Shown: positions 18,568 to 27,331, counted from the stretch's first letter. The stretch: 64,000 bases of DNA from Methylobacter sp. (GCA_030679035.1 JAUXTH010000042.1:1-64000); one strand, 5' to 3'. Notes: generated by a model not told the origin, from the sequence alone. Program-made: numbers and translations.

Positions 18568-20121
18568 ATGAGCAACAATACAGTGCAGGATTCAAGCCTC
18601 ACCCTGATCAATGCGTTATTTGATATTAATGCCTGTAACATTATTGAAACCCATATTTCCTGGGTACTGCTGATCGGCCAACACGCCTACAAAATTAAAA
18701 AACCGGTTAACTTCGGTTTCCTGGATTTTTCCACACTGGAAAAACGCCGCTTTTACTGCAATGAAGAATTAAGACTGAACAAACGTTTGGCTGACGAACT
18801 GTATCTTGACGTCGTGCCGATAACAGGAACTCCGGATCATCCCCAGCTAGGCGGCACCGGCGATCCCATTGAGTACGCGGTCAAGATGATCCGGTTTCCC
18901 GTGGGCCAGTTGCTAAGCGATTGCGCCGGGCGCGGACAGCTGAGTGCAGATCAAATCGACCAGCTTGCCGATATAGTTGCCGGTTTTCATGAAACGATTG
19001 AACAGACGGACGAAAACTCTCCCTATGGCGACAGCGCCAACATCCAGCATTGGTTTGTCGAGAATTTCGACCATATCAGGCCTTTGCTGGTCGATGACGA
19101 TCAAAAACAGCAGTTGCAAAAGATCCAGCAATGGGGCGATAGCGAATGGCGTAAGCAAGCCGGATTAATGCGTCTGCGAAGGCAACAAGGCTATGTACGC
19201 GAATGCCACGGCGACCTGCATCTGGGCAACATGACGCTGATCAACGGCAAGGTCACACTGTTCGATTGCATAGAGTTTAATCCGATGCTGCGCTGGATCG
19301 ATGTCACCAGCGAGGTGGCTTTTCTATTTATCGACCTGCTGCACTTTGGTTACGAGCGCTATGCTTACCGCTTCCTTAATCGCTATTTGCAGCACACCGG
19401 CGATTATCAAGGACTGGCGCTGTTACGATATTACCTGGTTTACCGTGCGCTGGTTCGGGCTAAAGTGGCCTTATTGCGCATGGCGCAGCAACATGATGAT
19501 GCCGCAGCCAAACAGGCGCGTTCCGAATACGCCGCTTTTGCCGATCTGGCCGAGCGTTTTACCAAGCGCCGCCAAACCGTTTTAATAATCACCCACGGCT
19601 ATTCAGGCTCCGGCAAATCGACCATGGCCTGCCAGCTCGCCGAAAAAATCGGTGCATTCCAGATACGCTCCGATATAGAACGCAAACGACTGTTCGGCTA
19701 CCAGGCATTAATGCAGACCGGCAGCGGCATTGACGACGGACTTTATACCCAAGAGGCAAGCCTGAAAACCTACCAGCATCTTAAAGAACTTGCCAAAGCC
19801 GTGCTTGAAGCCGGTTTCCCGGTCATTATCGACGCGGCCTTTCTTAAAGCCGAGCAACGAGCCCCCTTCCGACAGCTTGCAGCTGACTGCGGCGTGCCAT
19901 TTCATATCATCACTTTTCAAGCGTCCGATGAAGAGTTATGCCGCCGCATCAAGCAACGGCAAAACGATGCATCGGAAGCGACCGTGGCCGTGCTGCATCA
20001 ACAGCTGCAATCGGCGCAGCCGCTGTCGGAACAAGAGCAGTCCGGTGCAATTACAGTTGATACCGAGAGCAGCAATGCCCTGGAAACCCTGCTGGCTGGA
20101 TTTGACCATTATTGCCAATAA
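18568..20121 (+). CDS. Bifunctional aminoglycoside phosphotransferase-like / P-loop kinase protein
   Basis: A 517-residue fusion. Residues to about 330 form an aminoglycoside-phosphotransferase-like kinase domain with the catalytic loop ECHGDLHLGNMTL and the metal-binding FDCIEF. The C-terminal part is a P-loop kinase of the AAA_33 type, with Walker A G344-YSGSGKS and a downstream RSDIERKRLFG. This pairing is widespread in proteobacteria as an uncharacterised family; the phosphorylated substrate is unknown. No membrane segment is present. The ATG at 18568 follows GGGG. It stands alone. Confidence 0.88.
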   Translation: MSNNTVQDSSLTLINALFDINACNIIETHISWVLLIGQHAYKIKKPVNFGFLDFSTLEKRRFYCNEELRLNKRLADELYLDVVPITGTPDHPQLGGTGDPIEYAVKMIRFPVGQLLSDCAGRGQLSADQIDQLADIVAGFHETIEQTDENSPYGDSANIQHWFVENFDHIRPLLVDDDQKQQLQKIQQWGDSEWRKQAGLMRLRRQQGYVRECHGDLHLGNMTLINGKVTLFDCIEFNPMLRWIDVTSEVAFLFIDLLHFGYERYAYRFLNRYLQHTGDYQGLALLRYYLVYRALVRAKVALLRMAQQHDDAAAKQARSEYAAFADLAERFTKRRQTVLIITHGYSGSGKSTMACQLAEKIGAFQIRSDIERKRLFGYQALMQTGSGIDDGLYTQEASLKTYQHLKELAKAVLEAGFPVIIDAAFLKAEQRAPFRQLAADCGVPFHIITFQASDEELCRRIKQRQNDASEATVAVLHQQLQSAQPLSEQEQSGAITVDTESSNALETLLAGFDHYCQ

Positions 20122-20177
20122 CGTGGCGGTTAATAAGCGGAACGTAGCTATTCAGTGAATACTACCTACGATGAATA

Positions 20178-20294
20178 GAACACGGATGACGCGGATTAGA
20201 CTGATTCACGCGGATTTTTAAAAAATCCGAAGCCAAGTTTATTATGCACTTTTTAATCTGTGTTTATCAGCCTAATCCGTGTCATCTGCGTTCC
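20178..20294. repeat. 117-bp imperfect palindrome (ACGGATGACGCGGATTAG type)
   Basis: The left end GAACACGGATGACGCGGATT pairs imperfectly with the right end, which holds AATCCGTGTCATCTGCGTTCC. An internal pair lies around GATTCACGCGGATTT and AATCTGTGTTTATC. It lies between convergent transcript ends and new starts and has the look of a miniature element or REP-type repeat. Confidence 0.75.
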
Positions 20295-20405
20295 ATTTCA
20301 TTATGGGCTGAATAGTTATAGCGATACTTACTTATTCCTTTTTTCTTTGGGACGTAATACAGTCCACAATGCGCTTGACTAAAACTTTGCCTTTAGGAGG
20401 TCAAA

Positions 20406-20612
20406 ATGAATGAAGATACATTAAACCTGGAAATCAGAAAATTCCTCAAACATGTCGGCATCACTTCACAACGCGAGATCGAACATGCGGTGCTTAAAGC
20501 CGTCGAAGCCGGGAAATTGAACGGTTCCGAAACCATAGCGGTCAAAATGACGCTGGAAGCGCCCGCTATCGGCGTCATCCATTGCATCGAGGAAAAAATA
20601 GCACTCGAATGA
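20406..20612 (+). CDS. DUF6494 family small protein
   Basis: A 68-residue protein beginning MNEDTLNLEIRKFLKHVG and continuing TSQREIEHAV, the pattern I associate with the DUF6494 family. It is a compact alpha/beta protein with no signal or Cys pair; function is unknown. The start has an optimal AGGAGG site six bases upstream. It leads a three-gene set with the MazG-like gene (24 bases on) and the class V aminotransferase. Confidence 0.82.
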   Translation: MNEDTLNLEIRKFLKHVGITSQREIEHAVLKAVEAGKLNGSETIAVKMTLEAPAIGVIHCIEEKIALE

Positions 20613-20636
20613 AATACCGGACAGAGGACAAAAACC

Positions 20637-21125
20637 ATGAACAAGCACCTGAAGTTAGTTAGAGAATTTCACGACGCATGCTCTGTTCCGCAAGCAGAAC
20701 ATGGCGCCAATACGCGGTTATCCGATATGGATGTTGTTTTGCGCCAAGCGTTACTGATGGATGAAGGCAGCGCGGCATTAAAAGCGATTAAATCCGGCGA
20801 CATGGTTGAAATATTGGCAGGTTTAGTCAACCTTGCCTACAGTGCGTTGGGCGCTGTTGCGATGCAAGGCGGCGACGTTACAGACAGCCCCGTAACGTGG
20901 CGGCATGATGGTTTTGTCTTATCGATCATGCGCATCCTGTCCGATAAAATCAATCATTGCAGCTCCGGCAGCAGCGATGATTATTCAGCCGTTTATTGCT
21001 TGTGCATTCATTTAGCCCGAGGTTTTATCAACGCGGATTTCGATAAAGCCTTTCAAATGATTCATGACGGCAAGATGTCCAAACCGGTTAAAATACCGGA
21101 TTTGAGCGACTGTCTTTATGAATAG
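20637..21125 (+). CDS. MazG-like / phosphoribosyl-ATP pyrophosphohydrolase-like protein
   Basis: A 162-residue all-alpha NTP-pyrophosphohydrolase-like protein. The N-terminal LVREFHDACSVPQ and the central DMVEILAGLVNLAYSALGAV match the PRA-PH/MazG-like family, where acidic residues in such helices bind magnesium. The substrate is probably a nucleoside triphosphate or analogue, not proven. Its end overlaps the next gene by eight bases (ATGAATAG), so translation is coupled. Confidence 0.78.
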   Translation: MNKHLKLVREFHDACSVPQAEHGANTRLSDMDVVLRQALLMDEGSAALKAIKSGDMVEILAGLVNLAYSALGAVAMQGGDVTDSPVTWRHDGFVLSIMRILSDKINHCSSGSSDDYSAVYCLCIHLARGFINADFDKAFQMIHDGKMSKPVKIPDLSDCLYE

Positions 21126-22254
21126 CAGCAAGCACCCGGAATTCCCGCTGACCGACGAATTAATTTATCTCAACCATGCCGCCGTAGCACCCTGGCCGAA
21201 AAGAACCGGCGAAGCTGTGATCAAGTTTGCCGAACAAAACACCCGCTACGGCTCGCATTTTTATCTGGACTGGCTGAACAAGGAAGCCGAACTGCGCAGC
21301 CAATTGCAGTCTTTATTAAACGCCCCCTCCGCTGACGATATTGCGCTGGTTAAAAACACCTCGGAAGCCCTGTCCTTTGTCGCCTACGGTTTGGAGTGGC
21401 AGCCCGGCGACAATATCGTGTCCAGCAATGAGGAATTCCCCTCCAACAGGCTGCCGTGGGAATCCTTGGCCGATCAGGGCGTAGAGTTTCGCCAAGCCGA
21501 TTTGCGTAGCGCTGATACGCCCGAGGATGCTTTATTTGCGCTGGTCGATCCCAACACCCGCTTATTGACTATCAGCTCTATACAATTCGCCTCAGGGCTG
21601 CGCATGGACTTGGAAAGGATCGGTGAATTCTGCAAGCGGCGCGGCATCCTGTTTTGCATAGATGCGATCCAGAGTCTGGGCGCAGTGCAGTTTGACGCGC
21701 AGGCTTATCAGGCCGATTTTGTGATGGCCGACGGTCACAAGTGGATGTTCGGCCCCGAAGGCTTGGGCGTTTTTTACACCACGCCCGAAGCCAGGGACAA
21801 GCTGAAGCTGACCCAGTACGGCTGGCACATGATGCGAGATATCCATAATTACGAAAACCAGCCGTGGGAAGTTCATCCCACCGCCCGCCGTTTCGAATGC
21901 GGCAGTCCCAATATGCTGGGCATTCATGCGTTTTCCGCCAGCTTGTCGTTATTGCTGGAAACCGGCATGGCGGCAGTCGAAGCACAGGTTTTGGAAAAGT
22001 CCGATTATTTGGCGGATGCGATTGATAAAAACGGGCAGCTGGTTTTATTGTCGGGGCGGCACAATCGATTGAAATCCGGCATTGTCATCTTCAAACACCG
22101 GACGGTTGCAAACGAAGTACTGTATAAACACTTGCAGGACAACGGCGTGGTTTGCGCCTTACGCGGCGGCGGGATCCGGTTTTCGCCGCATTTTTATAAT
22201 ACGTTTGAGGAAATTGACCGGGCGCTGGGGCTTGCTTCAAGCGTAGAGTTATAG
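21118..22254 (+). CDS. Class V aminotransferase-fold PLP enzyme
   Basis: A 378-residue fold-type I PLP enzyme of aminotransferase class V, which includes cysteine desulfurases and isopenicillin-N epimerases. The Schiff-base lysine is K208 in ADGHKWMFGPEG. CIDAIQS gives the Asp that binds the pyridine nitrogen, and KNTSEAL is a phosphate-binding stretch. No conserved desulfurase Cys loop is evident, so an epimerase or lyase role is more likely. Overlaps the MazG-like gene by eight bases. Confidence 0.87.
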   Translation: MNSSKHPEFPLTDELIYLNHAAVAPWPKRTGEAVIKFAEQNTRYGSHFYLDWLNKEAELRSQLQSLLNAPSADDIALVKNTSEALSFVAYGLEWQPGDNIVSSNEEFPSNRLPWESLADQGVEFRQADLRSADTPEDALFALVDPNTRLLTISSIQFASGLRMDLERIGEFCKRRGILFCIDAIQSLGAVQFDAQAYQADFVMADGHKWMFGPEGLGVFYTTPEARDKLKLTQYGWHMMRDIHNYENQPWEVHPTARRFECGSPNMLGIHAFSASLSLLLETGMAAVEAQVLEKSDYLADAIDKNGQLVLLSGRHNRLKSGIVIFKHRTVANEVLYKHLQDNGVVCALRGGGIRFSPHFYNTFEEIDRALGLASSVEL

Positions 22255-22283
22255 GATAGGCTGACGCAGGAAGCCCATCCTAT
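22251..22283. repeat. Short hairpin overlapping a stop codon, copy 1
   Basis: ATAGGAT pairs with ATCCTAT, with a loop containing GCTGACGCAGGAAGCCC. A close relative lies at 55363-55395 (TATAGGATGGGCAG with AGGAAGCCCATC). The left arm includes the TAG of the aminotransferase gene, so it may act as its terminator. Confidence 0.55.
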
Positions 22284-22373
22284 GCACTACCAAGACTAAT
22301 CACAGGTGGCGACATAAAGGCAGGCCTAATGCTAAAATTGCCGTTTCAATAAGTTTAATTTTTTAGGAAGAGC

Positions 22374-22664
22374 ATGAGCAAAATCACCATCGAACACAAT
22401 CCTAGTGAAGAGCGTTTAAAAGAACTGGGTGTTTCCAACTGGGAAATCTGGGAAAAAGAAATTTCAAAATTCCCAATAGATTTTGATGACACTGAATGCG
22501 CCTATATCCTGGAAGGCGAAATTTTGGTAACGCCGGCTAACGGGGAACCGGTACGAATTCTGCCGGGCGATCTGGTGTCGTTCCACAAAGGATTGGATAG
22601 TCAATGGGAAGTAGTCAAACCATTGCGCAAGCATTACAGCTACGATTATCCCAACGGCATTTAG
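22374..22664 (+). CDS. Small cupin protein (paralogue B)
   Basis: A 96-residue Cupin_3-type protein. It opens SKITIEHNPSEERLKELGV, mirrored in paralogue A at 16606-16887, and shares the AYILEGE strand and the WEV with C-terminal KHYSYD. GDLVSFHKG marks the second cupin motif. AGGAAG precedes the ATG. The pair has opposite orientation and is separated by about 5.5 kb of ordinary genes, so they may be an old duplication or independent acquisitions. Confidence 0.88.
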   Translation: MSKITIEHNPSEERLKELGVSNWEIWEKEISKFPIDFDDTECAYILEGEILVTPANGEPVRILPGDLVSFHKGLDSQWEVVKPLRKHYSYDYPNGI

Positions 22665-22738
22665 CCGGTGAATTGCGCTTCTCAAGCCATGTAGATCATG
22701 GTTAGCTTATTTAGCGTAGCCAGATAACGTAAATACAA

Positions 22739-22842
22739 GCCGGGCGAGGCATGTTGCCCCGTCCGAAACGTAGGCGTTGGTTAAGCGTAACCACTTTACG
22801 AGGATCGCAGAAACGTTAGGAGTGGGGATGCAACCCCCGCCC
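22739..22842. repeat. Dispersed repeat with GGCATGTTGCCCCG core, copy 1
   Basis: The segment carries GGCATGTTGCCCCGTCCGAA and, about 70 bases later, AACGTTAGGAGTGGGG. The same two blocks in the same order recur at 54451-54531 with a different middle. No coding capacity is seen. Confidence 0.6.
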
Positions 22843-22856
22843 CGCGTGGGAAATTG

Positions 22857-23654
22857 TTATGTGATTTTTTCTGCTTCAACTTCAATCATTACCATAGCCA
22901 CATGAGCGTTACCATCTGTTCCTAGCGGCACTTTAGCGAGATAGTTTGCAGAAACCTCTTCGATAAAGTCATCCCTCATTTCTTTTGGAATTCGCTCCGT
23001 ATAGGGTAACCATGTGGTTCGAATCCATCCTTCCAGCCCTGATTTTCCATCATGCGTCATATCTTTAGGAATCAGTTCAACACGAATTATAGAAAATCCA
23101 GCCTCTTTCAATAGCACTTGATAGTCATCGACACCCAGGAAAGTAAAAGGAAATTCAAAACCGGTAAAATACTGCGCCCATTTATTTGCAGCTCTAACCT
23201 CGTTCATAACCGAAAGTATCCCTTCAGCATCGCCTTTTCCGCCCATGCGCAGAAGAATTTTTCCTCCAACCCTGAGGCTTTTGTATAAGCCTTCAACAAC
23301 AGGTTTATGGTTCTTTACCCAATGCAGTACCGCGTTCGAGAAAACCATATCAAAACAGCCTTCAAACGATAAATCGCTTGCATCCATGACTTGAAACGAA
23401 AGATTAGGACGCTGGTTTTGCGGATATTTTTCCTTTGCCAACTCTATCATTTGCCTTGAGTTATCAACGCCGACCACCGAGCCATCACCGACTAAACTAG
23501 CGATTTCCGCCGATACTTTGCCATCGCCGCAACCTAAATCAAGAATGTCTTCTGCGCCGGTTAAATTTAGATTTGCAATAAGTTCCCTTGCCCATTTTTG
23601 TTGGGCTAGTGAGTTTCTCTCATAATCTTTGGCATTCCAACTGTAGGTATTCAT
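22857..23654 (-). CDS. Class I SAM-dependent methyltransferase (Tam-like)
   Basis: A 265-residue methyltransferase resembling trans-aconitate methyltransferases. Motif I is ILDLGCGDGKVS, followed by VVGVDNS (acidic residue for ribose), the QVMDASDLSF adenine loop and FDMVFSNAVLHWV. The C-terminal half with WIRTTWLPYTERIP is the typical Tam tail. The small-molecule acceptor cannot be assigned. It is followed by a lipoprotein gene on the same strand, about 60 bases upstream. Confidence 0.87.
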   Translation of the reverse strand: MNTYSWNAKDYERNSLAQQKWARELIANLNLTGAEDILDLGCGDGKVSAEIASLVGDGSVVGVDNSRQMIELAKEKYPQNQRPNLSFQVMDASDLSFEGCFDMVFSNAVLHWVKNHKPVVEGLYKSLRVGGKILLRMGGKGDAEGILSVMNEVRAANKWAQYFTGFEFPFTFLGVDDYQVLLKEAGFSIIRVELIPKDMTHDGKSGLEGWIRTTWLPYTERIPKEMRDDFIEEVSANYLAKVPLGTDGNAHVAMVMIEVEAEKIT

Positions 23655-23714
23655 GTTTTTCTTATCACATAACGTAAAGCTAACCGGGCACGACGGAAAA
23701 TTATTTTTTCAGGC

Positions 23715-24044
23715 CTATTTTTTATAAAACTTTTTGGTGTAACAGGACATAAGCAGCCCTTTGACCGTTGCAATATCACTTTGTTTATAAATCTTACTGT
23801 CCTTATCACTGATAGTAGGCATCAGGTTTTTTGTTTCATCGGAAATACTGCTATTGCCAAACACTGAATCAGCCGCACAATCACAGTAAGATTTGGCCTG
23901 TTCCGCAGAACGCGTGGAACTCTCCTGCGTTATACAGTTATTAACGAAAGCTGATTTAACCTGGATTCCATTCCCCTTCTCTCCACTGCATGCTGATAAG
24001 CCGAGGCATAAAGCCGCGATAGACATTAAAATTTTCTTATTCAT
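23715..24044 (-). CDS. Small lipoprotein with Cys-x-Cys motif
   Basis: A 109-residue lipoprotein: signal KKILMSIAALCLG then the lipobox LSAC, with Cys19 as the lipidated residue. The mature part has ITQESSTRSAEQAKSYCDCAADS, a spacing (YCxC...D) seen in several short gammaproteobacterial periplasmic proteins, and another Cys near the C-terminus in LLMSCYTKK. I do not know the function. Gene integrity is good. Confidence 0.75.
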   Translation of the reverse strand: MNKKILMSIAALCLGLSACSGEKGNGIQVKSAFVNNCITQESSTRSAEQAKSYCDCAADSVFGNSSISDETKNLMPTISDKDSKIYKQSDIATVKGLLMSCYTKKFYKK

Positions 24045-24122
24045 TTTGTTCCTTATTATCGATTATCGTTATGGAGACACGTTGGGCGAACTGCTTATGC
24101 CGATATTCACATACATCAAGAT

Positions 24123-24150
24123 GTCGGGCAACAAAAAGCTGTTGCCCGAC
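24123..24150. repeat. GTCGGGCAAC hairpin, copy 1
   Basis: GTCGGGCAAC and GTTGCCCGAC are perfect 10-base arms around AAAAAGCT. The sequence before it (GATATTCACATACATCAAGAT) also resembles that before the copy at 27619-27646, so the repeat is longer than the hairpin. Confidence 0.6.
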
Positions 24151-24222
24151 AACACGCTGCTGAAAATAAGCGGTTACACAAATTCATTTATCCCTCTTGC
24201 GAAGCTCCAAATCCACCGAAGA

Positions 24223-25536
24223 TTAATAACAAAGCCGGTTTCTGCCGTCGGCTTTTGCCTGAAACAGATTATGATCGGCAACTGCCAGCATCTGTTCGAA
24301 GCCATCAAAGCTAAGATCGTCATTCAGGCCTATGCTCATGGTAACCTGTAGATCAGGATGTATCGCTGACCAAGGGAAATTTTCAATCTTTTTGCGTAGT
24401 CTTTCGCATTGTTCCACTGCTTGCATCAACGGCGTTTCAGGAAAAACAACGACAAATTCTTCGCCGCCATAACGGGCAACAATATCGCTTGCGCGTGTGC
24501 CATCTTTCAATATACCGGAAACTGCTTTTAGCACTTCATCGCCGATGGCGTGAGAAAACTTGTCATTCACCTGCTTAAAATGATCAATATCGCCAATCAT
24601 AAAACTCAATGGATGCTTATATCGTTTCATCTGGATAAAAAGCTTATTTGCCTGCTCATTAAAATAGCGGCGATTATAGAGTTGAGTCAATTCATCGCGG
24701 ATGCTCAGCTCTTTTAACAGTAATGCCTGCTCGCTGATGGTGCAGTTGGACGCCTCCAGTTTCTCGTAAGCATGGGCCAGATCAGCACTCATACGATTAA
24801 ATGCTTGTGCAAGGATAGCTGTTTCGTCCTTGCCATGCACCGTCACTGTCTGGCGGAGTTCCCCTTGGTTCATGGCTCTGATAGCCATTGTCAGTTCATG
24901 AAGCGACTTGCTTAAGCGTTTGCTGAACAGAAAGCCGAGAAAAATCGCCAATGTGCTGGCAATAATAAATGCATAGATCAGTGCTTCCCTGATTATCGTC
25001 AGATAATTCCGGTCTATCGCAGATAAATTGGGCTTGCCCTGCGGAATCGCCAATGCCAGCACCTGATTTTCCAGCATAATGGGAGTCACTCCCAAACGGT
25101 CCGATACCGGCACAAATTCTCCATCTTCATATTTTCCGCCACCCAGTAACACCTTACCCTGCGGATCGAGCAATATGAACAGAAACGGCGGAGCCCACTC
25201 CGGCTCATCCGGCATCGGCGGTTTTAATCGCCGCCCGGCAGGCTCTATCCTATTTTTTGGCCCGGAAAAGAACGGCTCATCCGGATGTGTGCCTGTTAAC
25301 GCGCGCTTGCGCCTGACAAACTGGCCAAACCGTTCGACCTGTCGCGCCTCGTTCCAAGACCCGTAAGAGACAATATAGGCCGTAACATCCGCTTGAAAAT
25401 TTTCAAAGGCGCGTTCCATCGCCATTTGATCGAATCTTGTCGATACCCGCCACTGGGCAATAATGCCGACAACGATGACAGCGCTCATACTGGTGATGAT
25501 AAGCGCTAATGAAAATTTAAACCGGAGTGAATGCAT
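24223..25536 (-). CDS. HAMP-GGDEF diguanylate cyclase
   Basis: A 437-residue membrane enzyme that would make cyclic di-GMP from two GTP. The order is TM1 (residues about 9-27), a periplasmic sensor region of about 155 residues, TM2 (near 190-210), a HAMP segment, a coiled coil and a GGDEF domain. The active site reads GGEEF at 357-361. An allosteric I-site R348-A-S-D351 stands exactly five residues ahead, so product inhibition is likely. No EAL domain. Sensor ligand unknown. Confidence 0.92.
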   Translation of the reverse strand: MHSLRFKFSLALIITSMSAVIVVGIIAQWRVSTRFDQMAMERAFENFQADVTAYIVSYGSWNEARQVERFGQFVRRKRALTGTHPDEPFFSGPKNRIEPAGRRLKPPMPDEPEWAPPFLFILLDPQGKVLLGGGKYEDGEFVPVSDRLGVTPIMLENQVLALAIPQGKPNLSAIDRNYLTIIREALIYAFIIASTLAIFLGFLFSKRLSKSLHELTMAIRAMNQGELRQTVTVHGKDETAILAQAFNRMSADLAHAYEKLEASNCTISEQALLLKELSIRDELTQLYNRRYFNEQANKLFIQMKRYKHPLSFMIGDIDHFKQVNDKFSHAIGDEVLKAVSGILKDGTRASDIVARYGGEEFVVVFPETPLMQAVEQCERLRKKIENFPWSAIHPDLQVTMSIGLNDDLSFDGFEQMLAVADHNLFQAKADGRNRLCY

Positions 25537-25772
25537 TATTGATCGATAGGGTATGCAATTTGATTTTATCCATGATTATAACTGATGTTACGCTGTCTTT
25601 ATTGTGGCAGCTCAGAATAAGCCATCTGATCTGCTTTAATCGGCAGCTTTGCCCGTATGTTTTATTTTTTAGGCATTACAACTTGAATACGGCATAAATT
25701 GCCATAAAAATGGGTTGTTTTTGTGTCGTGCGGGTTAGGGATTTTGCCAGTCCTGCATTGGCTTTCAGCCCT

Positions 25773-25891
25773 ATAGGGGGCGCATCGCGCCCCTTTTCGG
25801 AATCCAAGCGTTCTGGACCTGAATGGACTGACCTTTGGGATGTTTTAGGTCATTCTGATATTCGTAATAGGGTGCGCGATGCGCCCCCTAC
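25773..25891. mobile_element. Miniature inverted-repeat element, copy 1 (119 bp)
   Basis: The left end TAGGGGGCGCATCGCGCCCC and the right end GGTGCGCGATGCGCCCCCTA are inverted repeats of about 20 bases. The interior (CTTTTCGGAATCCAAGC ... TCATTCTGATATTCGTAA) recurs in three further copies at 26471, 27806 and 30550. There is no coding capacity, so it is a non-autonomous element of MITE type. It ends five bases from the stop codon of the next gene. Positions 25537-25772 hold nothing I can identify. Confidence 0.82.
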
Positions 25892-25895
25892 TTGG

Positions 25896-26231
25896 CTATT
25901 TTGACGTAGCGGGAACACTGTTCCATGATTTTTTGTTAAAGCCTAAAGCTGTTGCGGCCGCCCGTTCTTCTTTGCTTAATTTATTCCACGAAGCACCATC
26001 AGATAAAACACTCCAGAGTTTCTGTTCCTCAGCGGACATATCATTCCAATCTATTTCATCCCAAAATTTATTTACATCCCCCGTAGGTGTACGCACACCT
26101 GTTTTTGCTCCATCCTTTTTAGCTTCGGCAGCTTTTTCAACAGGCGTAACAGCTTCGACGGCAGGTGCTGACTCAGCGTAAACCCAATTAGAAACAACAG
26201 CTAATGCTAAAATATAAACTAACTTTTTCAT
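25896..26231 (-). CDS. Small secreted acidic protein
   Basis: A 111-residue exported protein with a signal peptide (KKLVYILALAVVSNWVYA). An Ala/Lys/Pro-rich linker follows, then a compact C-terminal region with FWDEIDWNDMSAEEQKLWSVL and SWNKLSKEERAAATALGF. It is Trp-rich with two helix-starting WxxLS/EE repeats. I do not recognise it. Its stop codon lies five bases from miniature element copy 1. Confidence 0.68.
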   Translation of the reverse strand: MKKLVYILALAVVSNWVYAESAPAVEAVTPVEKAAEAKKDGAKTGVRTPTGDVNKFWDEIDWNDMSAEEQKLWSVLSDGASWNKLSKEERAAATALGFNKKSWNSVPATSK

Positions 26232-26470
26232 AAAATCCCCTTCAGTAAAATTAAATTTCAGTAATTGGTAATTAGAATAACATATTGATATTTTTTTGAT
26301 AAATTTGTGCTTCCGCTTTACGACCGGAGCAGAAAAAGGAACGCTGGGGAATTAGCTAAAGTCATTAACTCAATTGATTATGGTTTGGTGCATCCGGTAT
26401 TTTGATGTGTTAACACCGTTTCAGACAACAACACGGGCTAAGCGGCTTTTGTTCTGCGGTTCACAGCTCG

Positions 26471-26607
26471 GTAGGGGGCGCATCGCGCCCCTTTTCGGAA
26501 TCCAAGCATACTGGGAATCTTGATACCTGAAATGGATTACCCGTTAGAATGTTTTAAAAAGCCCGGTCATTCTAATATTCGTAAATGGTGCGCAATGCGC
26601 ACCCTAC
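26471..26607. mobile_element. Miniature inverted-repeat element, copy 2 (137 bp)
   Basis: It starts GTAGGGGGCGCATCGCGCCC and ends GGTGCGCAATGCGCACCCTAC, with the same interior as copy 1 plus about 17 extra bases, as in copy 3. The intervening 26232-26470 is without a visible gene or repeat. Confidence 0.82.
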
Positions 26608-26617
26608 CTGGCTTCCG

Positions 26618-26669
26618 CTCCTCGGCAACTGCTCCTGCGTTGCCCTACCTCCTGCATCCTTGCAGTCGT
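26618..26669. repeat. Dispersed 52-bp repeat, copy 2
   Basis: CTCCTCGGCAACTGCTCCTG onward through CTTGCAGTCGT matches 1811-1862 with a handful of substitutions. It lies directly beyond miniature element copy 2. Confidence 0.6.
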
Positions 26670-26750
26670 GCTCACGCCCCTTACCTACATTCATGTAGGC
26701 AACACCAGCTCTCGCTGTCGCTCGAACCGGCTTATTCCGGCTACACATCA

Positions 26751-26844
26751 GGACCCCAGCGGGGTTCAAGCCGTTAGCCGGGGGTTGAAGCGTAGCGACA
26801 CCCCCGGATGGCATGAGGCAAAGAGCCTCGACCCCGGCGGGGTC
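26751..26844 (+). repeat. RAYT-associated palindromic repeat, copy 1
   Basis: The unit has an ACCCCAGCGGGGTT palindrome at one end, AGCCGGGGGTTGAAG/GACACCCCCGG in the middle and GACCCCGGCGGGGTC at the other end. It lies just beyond the 3' end of the transposase gene. The same unit recurs inverted at 27332-27428 and direct at 27654-27746. Confidence 0.8.
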
Positions 26845-26857
26845 GCCGTAATTCGGG

Positions 26858-27301
26858 CTACAAATAATCCGGGTTATAATCCACACCGGATTTTTTCAGC
26901 ATTTCAACCAACTCATCCCGGAACGATTTCATTTTATGGTGTTGTTCCTGATTGGCGATATATTTTGCCACAGCGTCCAGCCCGGACGCGCTAACGGTGA
27001 AAGCCGCATAACCTTCTTGCCATGCAAATTGCTTTTCTCCTAATGTATCATGAACCCACACGGAAGATGCTTTCTTCAATTCCCGCATCAGATCTGCAAG
27101 ATTGTGCGTGGATTTTAAAGACACCAGCAAATGGACATGGTCATCGATTCCACCAATTCGTTTTGAAAACCCGCCCAGTCTATGGACAATTCCACCGAGA
27201 TAATCATAAAGCCGAGGACGCCATTTTGCATCGATGACGGGAGCACGGTTTTTGGTTCCAAATACGATATGGTAATGCAGGCTAAGATAGGTGGATGCCA
27301 T
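26858..27301 (-). CDS. IS200/REP-associated tyrosine transposase
   Basis: A 147-residue Y1 transposase of the IS200/IS605 TnpA (PF01797) superfamily, acting on single-stranded DNA hairpins. The HUH motif is DHVHLLVSL, and the catalytic Tyr lies in VAKYIANQEQHHK. The N-terminus is the family's LSLHYHIVFGTKNRAPV. It is flanked on both sides by inverted copies of a palindromic ~95 bp repeat, the arrangement of RAYT genes and their REP sequences. Both strands of the flanks look intact, so it may be active. No TnpB is nearby. Confidence 0.93.
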   Translation of the reverse strand: MASTYLSLHYHIVFGTKNRAPVIDAKWRPRLYDYLGGIVHRLGGFSKRIGGIDDHVHLLVSLKSTHNLADLMRELKKASSVWVHDTLGEKQFAWQEGYAAFTVSASGLDAVAKYIANQEQHHKMKSFRDELVEMLKKSGVDYNPDYL

Positions 27302-27331
27302 GGTGAATTTCGCTTAAATGTTGTGTTTCTG

